Source of the DNA: Terana coerulea
Taxonomy: Eukaryota > Basidiomycota > Agaricomycetes > Polyporales > Phanerochaetaceae
Direction of reading: 5' to 3'
DNA: 11,385 nt
NCBI GenBank assembly: GCA_024811115.1
Contig: JAKOGH010001068.1
Coordinates: forward strand, 1-11,385
Shown here piece by piece: positions 7,246-11,385 of this stretch. The notes beneath the pieces were generated by a model that was not told where the DNA came from, made no database searches, and worked only from the letters and a program-made list of their open reading frames with translations. Within the stretch, counting starts at the first letter, position 1. Every line of letters begins with the position of its first letter. Position numbers and translations under genes: made by a program.

Positions 7246-9608
7246 CTACGTTCTACTGCGGTCCAACGACTGATAATCCCAGTTACTTCTGCAGCACGGA
7301 CTTGGACCGGCGAGGGTCATGGCTCTTTTCTGACTCCCGTCAGATGCACTAACAGATGAAATATTCGCCAAATCTTGGTTCTGCAGGACCCAGTCGATAA
7401 ATTTGCTCCACTGCTTGTCCCAGAGCTCTGTCCCGCGCTGCTTTTCCTGGTCCGTCAAGCACGTGTACTGTCATGTGGTAAAGTAATGAACGACAAGAAC
7501 TTAGTACAACAGTCCATGAGCGACTGTATGGATGTTACATACCTTGAAGCTATCTCTGGCCAAATAGCCCATCGTCTGCAGCCCATTGAGCTCGCTAGCT
7601 ACCAGAACCTACACATGCAAGACATGATTAGACGGTGCACATGCTAAGAAATTGCGAACATACCTGGAAGAAGTCAAAAGACAAGCCCATGTTGCCGAAT
7701 GCTGAGGGGTCGTCCGAGCACAAAGTCACGGGCACACCATGATTCATGACAGCCGCGAGCGGGTGCATCGGCATCGAAGACGTGAGTCGCTGGACATACA
7801 GCCAGTGAGTGTCACGCATATGCATGTGAATGCAGTTATGCTCACGAGGATCTCATTTCTGCGTAGATGGAATAAGTATGTGGTAATAAGAAAGGAAAGG
7901 GGAATAAACATACGATATAGGACACACTTCAACCGCAATATTTTTCGCTTTGCAAATCTGCATAAGCTTCGGATGCTTAATCAGCGAAAAACTATCCGAC
8001 CTCGAGATTAGCACATACAAAACATGAGCAGTGAAAGCGCCAGCATTAACAAACATACCCATGCCCAATACGCTTCGTGCCGAGCAAAATCGCATCGTAA
8101 AGGTTCATGTCCGCAGGGGCGTGCCGTCACCCAATGTCTCACCAGCATGGAAGATGTATGGGATGTCTACTCCAGCCTCTTTCTGCCGTGATTGGAACTT
8201 GAGTAACTCAGAGAGGTAGTCGATGTGCGGCTTGAGGGAGTCTTCGTGTCCGACCAGGTCAAAACCTGTGAAAGAATTGAACATTGTTAGGTGACATTTA
8301 AAGTAGATTGAAATAACCTAGTACATACCGCAGATGAGATGGGGGAATTCCTTCTTCAGCGCGATGCAGTCCTCGAGATACCACTCCAGTTCTTCAGATG
8401 TGATGAACCGCAGGGTCGTATAGATAATCTTGCACCCGATGAACTCATCCTCTCGGCCTTGCCGGGACATCTCGGATTTCACTTCCTTGACTATTTCATC
8501 GAAGGCAAGTAGCCACTCCCTATGTGGTACGTTTTCTTGACCGTCCTCGCCCCAGAAGAATCTCAAAGTCGACGTCAGACAGAAGAGGAGAGAAGTGGGG
8601 ACATATGTACTTGTACCAGAAATTGATGCGGACTTCAATATAAGAGATGCCGTCTTCTATTTGGGATAAGAGGAATGTCCGTACGTATTCCTTCCAAACG
8701 GGCATAAAGGATATAAGATGCTGTCCGCAAGTTCGTCAGTATAGCACCGAATTTACGCGAGTTGTTAAAGTGCGTACATGTGCAACAAGGAAGGTCGACG
8801 TAAACTTGTCCCAAATCTGATTGCAAGGACTTGTCAGTGAGAAGAGGTTCATATGCGCCAACATTAGGGAGAGCTTGCCTTCGCTGTGGTATTGTGGGTC
8901 CGATACGCCTCCGCAGGGCTAATGGTCAGAGCTCCGACGACCCACTTGTCGAACCCATGCGGCCCGCCCAATGACGCGTCGAAGTTCTCGCGAGCATGTT
9001 GTATCGACACCCAACTGCCGGTCGTGTAAGACTCCTCAGTTAGACTTGCTGCCTGCGTCCATTCCGCCTGAGGAAGAACATAGAATTCTGGAAGAATGGA
9101 TCCAATGTTCGATGCGCCGAGCCGCTCTTTCGTGCGTACATGAATTTGAGGGTGCTTCAAAGCCAGCTCAAGCAACGTCTTCGCATTCACTGTGGCGTCC
9201 AGGTGAGCGTGCAGCAGTGCACCTTTCGGCATCTGTAACAAGATCAGCCAAACCTTTAGCATTTCAAAATTTATAGGAGCACCTTGCTCATGATACTAAA
9301 CAGTTTTGTCTTTACGATGATGTCTCGAGCTATGCACGTCGCGTCAGTTCCCATGTGCCCGCGTTTTAATTGCACTCGGACGCACCTGTCAAGAACGCCA
9401 TGCCGGGGAAGATATGCGTCGCATCGTCTTCGCCATGAGATGCATTGCTCTCTGCTCCCCACACCGATAGTGCCTCCACCGCACGAACCTGTCGCACGAG
9501 CTCGTCGGCTTTCTCGCTTGCCTCGGTCAATGTCCTCCCAGAGTCCAAGCGCGCCGCACGGTCCTGCCGGATGAGGTCCTGACGGCGCACCAGGTAGTCA
9601 AAATTCAT
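7246..9608 (-). CDS. Adenosine deaminase of the ADGF/CECR1 type, 12 exons, one-base frame break
   Basis: The family deaminates (deoxy)adenosine to (deoxy)inosine using zinc. Exons: 9608-9386, 9329-9283, 9232-8879, 8816-8778, 8720-8611, 8561-8329, 8265-8059, 7991-7914, 7858-7846, 7789-7664, 7608-7543, 7467-7246; about 572 residues. Catalytic motifs seen: HAHLD (98-102, zinc ligands), HAGE (375-378, zinc His and catalytic Glu), RIGHG (about 401-405) and SDDP (about 460-463). An N-terminal segment of about 90 residues before MPKG fits ADGF rather than classical ADA. No signal peptide is seen from MNFDYL, unlike secreted human CECR1, so it is probably intracellular. A farther in-frame ATG at 9743 exists, but the start at 9608 fits the fungal family. 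The exon lengths sum to one base short of a multiple of three. The break lies in a G-run at 8116-8119 (C on the coding strand), just after HAGE. Intron 3 uses a GC donor, intron 5 a GAG acceptor. Confidence 0.9.
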
Positions 9609-9823
9609 GGTATATTCGCCGTTATTTCGTAGCACGAGAGCAGGTCCTGGCGGTACAAAGCAAGGTGGTATTAGTAACGCTTGGGTTGCGTGGCTCGCAG
9701 CCGAAGTCGTCGATTTGGGACCCAGCGCACATGGCGGCCGCAATCAACGCGATTAGACGCCCATTCAGAACGCGAGGGCGCGTTCACACCAATCCACAAA
9801 GCACCTTGTTTGAAACAACTACC
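9609..9823. promoter_or_regulatory. Divergent promoter between the deaminase and Csm1-like genes
   Basis: The chosen start codons are 215 bases apart and point away from each other, so both promoters must lie here. A NotI-like GCGGCCGC is at 9734-9741. Upstream in-frame ATGs exist on both sides (9731 on plus, 9743 on minus); if both were used the reading frames would overlap. No clear TATA box or known factor site was recognised. Confidence 0.45.
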
Positions 9824-11385
9824 ATGGACTCTGGCGACGAATTCGGTATGTTTGATTTCAGCACAGAGCGCACGTATCTCTGAGAATATGCAGGCGGATA
9901 TGACCCCAATACACCCAAGCCGAACGCACAGAAACAGCGGGGACCCGCACGCACAGCGGTGGCGGGACCATCCTCCAAACCTGCAAAGGCACCTCCCTCG
10001 AAGATTCCCCAGCAGCCTGCAGGTGATGTTCTCGACCTACTCTCGTCCGACGAAGAGAGCGCACCGCAGCCCCCTGCAAAGACCAAGGCCAAGGCGGCTG
10101 CCGCTCCCAATAACGTAAACGGAAAGCCGGCCGTGAAGGCAAACAACCCGAATGGGAAGCCAGCAGCTGGAAGCAAGGCGAAAGGGAAAGCAAAAGCCGA
10201 CGCACAACAGACAAGTGAGGAGGATGGGATGGATGTAGATGGCGTACAAGAGGTCGAGGCAGCCAACCCGCCTCCACGTCCCAAGCCCGGCCGACCAGCT
10301 GCAAAACCTGCGAACCCTCCGGCTGCCCGGCCACAACGAAACAACGCAGCGCTGGAGGCGGCAGAACGCGAAAATGAACGGTTGAGAAGAGGTTAGAGGA
10401 CGTACGTCCCATTGCTGCATGTGCACTTGTGTCTTATACTGATCTACGGATATGTCTAGGTGACTACACATCGAGACAAGCTGGCCAAGCAAGTTGAGGA
10501 TGCCTTGAGAATACGACAGACAGAGCCTGAACAACTGTTCGAAGAGGCGAGAGCGCAGTATGAGGCAACTATACGAGGTAATGTGAGCCGTCCGCTCTCT
10601 TGCGGTGAACACAGCACTCATTGTTCAATAGCACATGAAGTTATGGTTGAGGAACAGAGCCGAAAGCTTGCCGCATTTGGTGCCGTCTCACAGACGAATC
10701 AATCGGTGCAGTTCCTCAGTCGAGAAGCCGCGGACGAGGAGAAAAAGGCGTTAGACGCAAAGGTGAAGAAGATGAGCGACACCATCAAGGAGAAAGACAA
10801 CAAGTTCGCTGCCCTTGAACAACGATGTGCGCTCTCTCGAACACTGCTACGTGCCTTCTCCCTAACCGCGTATTCGTACTCACTCAGATCGTGAACTCGA
10901 GCAGCAATACGACTTTGAAGTGAAGACAGGGAAAGACTACCGCGAAAAAGCACCCGCCTTTACCTTCCAGTGGGTCACGAACGACCGGCTCGTCCCTCGA
11001 TCCCCTCAAGAACGAGGTCATTAAGGTCTACGAAGACATCACCAACCTCCTCATCACCAATGTCTCGGCGGGCCCTTCACCGTACCCGCAGTGGCCTGAC
11101 ATGAAGGAATACTTGTTCAGCTGTATGTACACCCACATTATCGACTCCTCCAACGAATCCGTAGAAAGCAACCCCAGTAAGTACTTCTCTGTACCACCCT
11201 GCACCCCTAATTTGCTAACATGTCCAATCACGTCAGCCCTCACATTTAACCTACGCGCCACATGGATGCGCAAGGACAGTCAGGACGTCGCCGACTCCAA
11301 CGCGCCCGTTCCGACGTCGCGCGACGAGGTGGCGGCAAAGATGCAGTACCACCCGCTCAACCTCGACAAGGAGCGGCGCGACTTC
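9824..11385 (+). CDS. Csm1/Pcs1-type chromosome segregation (monopolin) protein, 3' partial, two frame breaks
   Basis: Csm1/Pcs1 proteins are V-shaped coiled-coil dimers that cross-link kinetochore parts and act in rDNA silencing. Exons: 9824-9845, 9894-10401, 10460-10577, 10632-10826, 10888-11176, 11237 to beyond the edge. The start ATG has an ACCATGG context; an in-frame ATG at 9731 would add 31 residues. The N-terminus is disordered: an acidic VLDLLSSDEES motif, Lys/Ala/Pro repeats with NGKP twice, and a GRP AT-hook-like core. A coiled coil runs from NNAALEAAERENERLRR through exons 3-5. The C-terminal globular domain starts at LKNEVIKVYEDITNLLI and continues with YLFSCMYTHI, LTFNLRATW and YHPLNLDKERRDF, which fits the RWD-like Csm1 domain. 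Two apparent one-base breaks (10391-10392 and 10929-10931) are needed to link these conserved blocks. The assignment is by recalled pattern; other coiled-coil RWD kinetochore proteins such as Spc24/Spc25 are the main alternative. Confidence 0.72.

Noticed and set aside
9784..10344. 186-codon minus-strand frame opposite the Csm1-like N-terminus.
   Set aside because: It is also a shadow of low-complexity Lys/Ala/Pro codons; the plus strand has the start context, splice sites and coiled coil.
10920..10970. A 51-nt GTGAAG...TTCCAG segment that could be an intron in the Csm1-like gene.
   Set aside because: Its length is a multiple of three, so splicing would not repair the frame before LKNEVIKVYED, and it has no good branch site.

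Overview
The window is nuclear DNA of a filamentous fungus, most likely an agaricomycete basidiomycete. Six multi-exon protein genes are packed on both strands. They are split by very short GT-AG introns, mostly 48-75 nt with CTRAY-like branch points, and separated by short intergenic gaps. The closest protein resemblances (recalled, not searched) are to basidiomycete families. No rRNA, tRNA, CRISPR array or prokaryotic operon was seen.

Layout. (1) 1-1685 +, the 3' part of a gene for a probable arrestin-like adaptor. (2) 1686-3034, the largest gene-free stretch. It holds a 637-bp non-autonomous DNA transposon (MITE-like, 2056-2692) with 30/31-bp terminal inverted repeats, a perfect 8-bp target duplication and several internal ACGGACA repeats. 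(3) 3035-4435 +, an intact three-KH-domain RNA-binding protein (PCBP/hnRNP K, yeast Hek2/Pbp2, fission yeast Rnc1 type). (4) 4736-5826 -, an intact C3HC4 RING-coiled-coil protein, convergent with the KH gene. (5) 6104-7117 +, BRX1, a 60S ribosome assembly factor, divergent from the RING gene. (6) 7246-9608 -, a 12-exon ADGF/CECR1-type adenosine deaminase, convergent with BRX1. (7) 9824 to the right edge +, a Csm1/Pcs1 (monopolin) type chromosome-segregation protein, divergent from the deaminase and cut by the window edge.

The genes do not form one pathway. They are ordinary housekeeping genes (RNA binding, ubiquitination, ribosome assembly, purine catabolism, chromosome segregation, cargo adaptor) in an alternating divergent/convergent arrangement with two short shared promoters (5827-6103 and 9609-9823).

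The most notable global feature is a recurrent one-base loss of reading frame in conserved coding sequence. There are seven candidate sites in four genes (arrestin-like, BRX1, deaminase, Csm1-like), several of them in C/G or C/A homopolymers. BRX1 is essential in yeast, so indel errors in the sequence are a likelier explanation than decay of four neighbouring genes. The KH and RING genes are clean. I did not find convincing evidence of a new biological system; the transposon and the uncharacterised RING protein are the least explained items.
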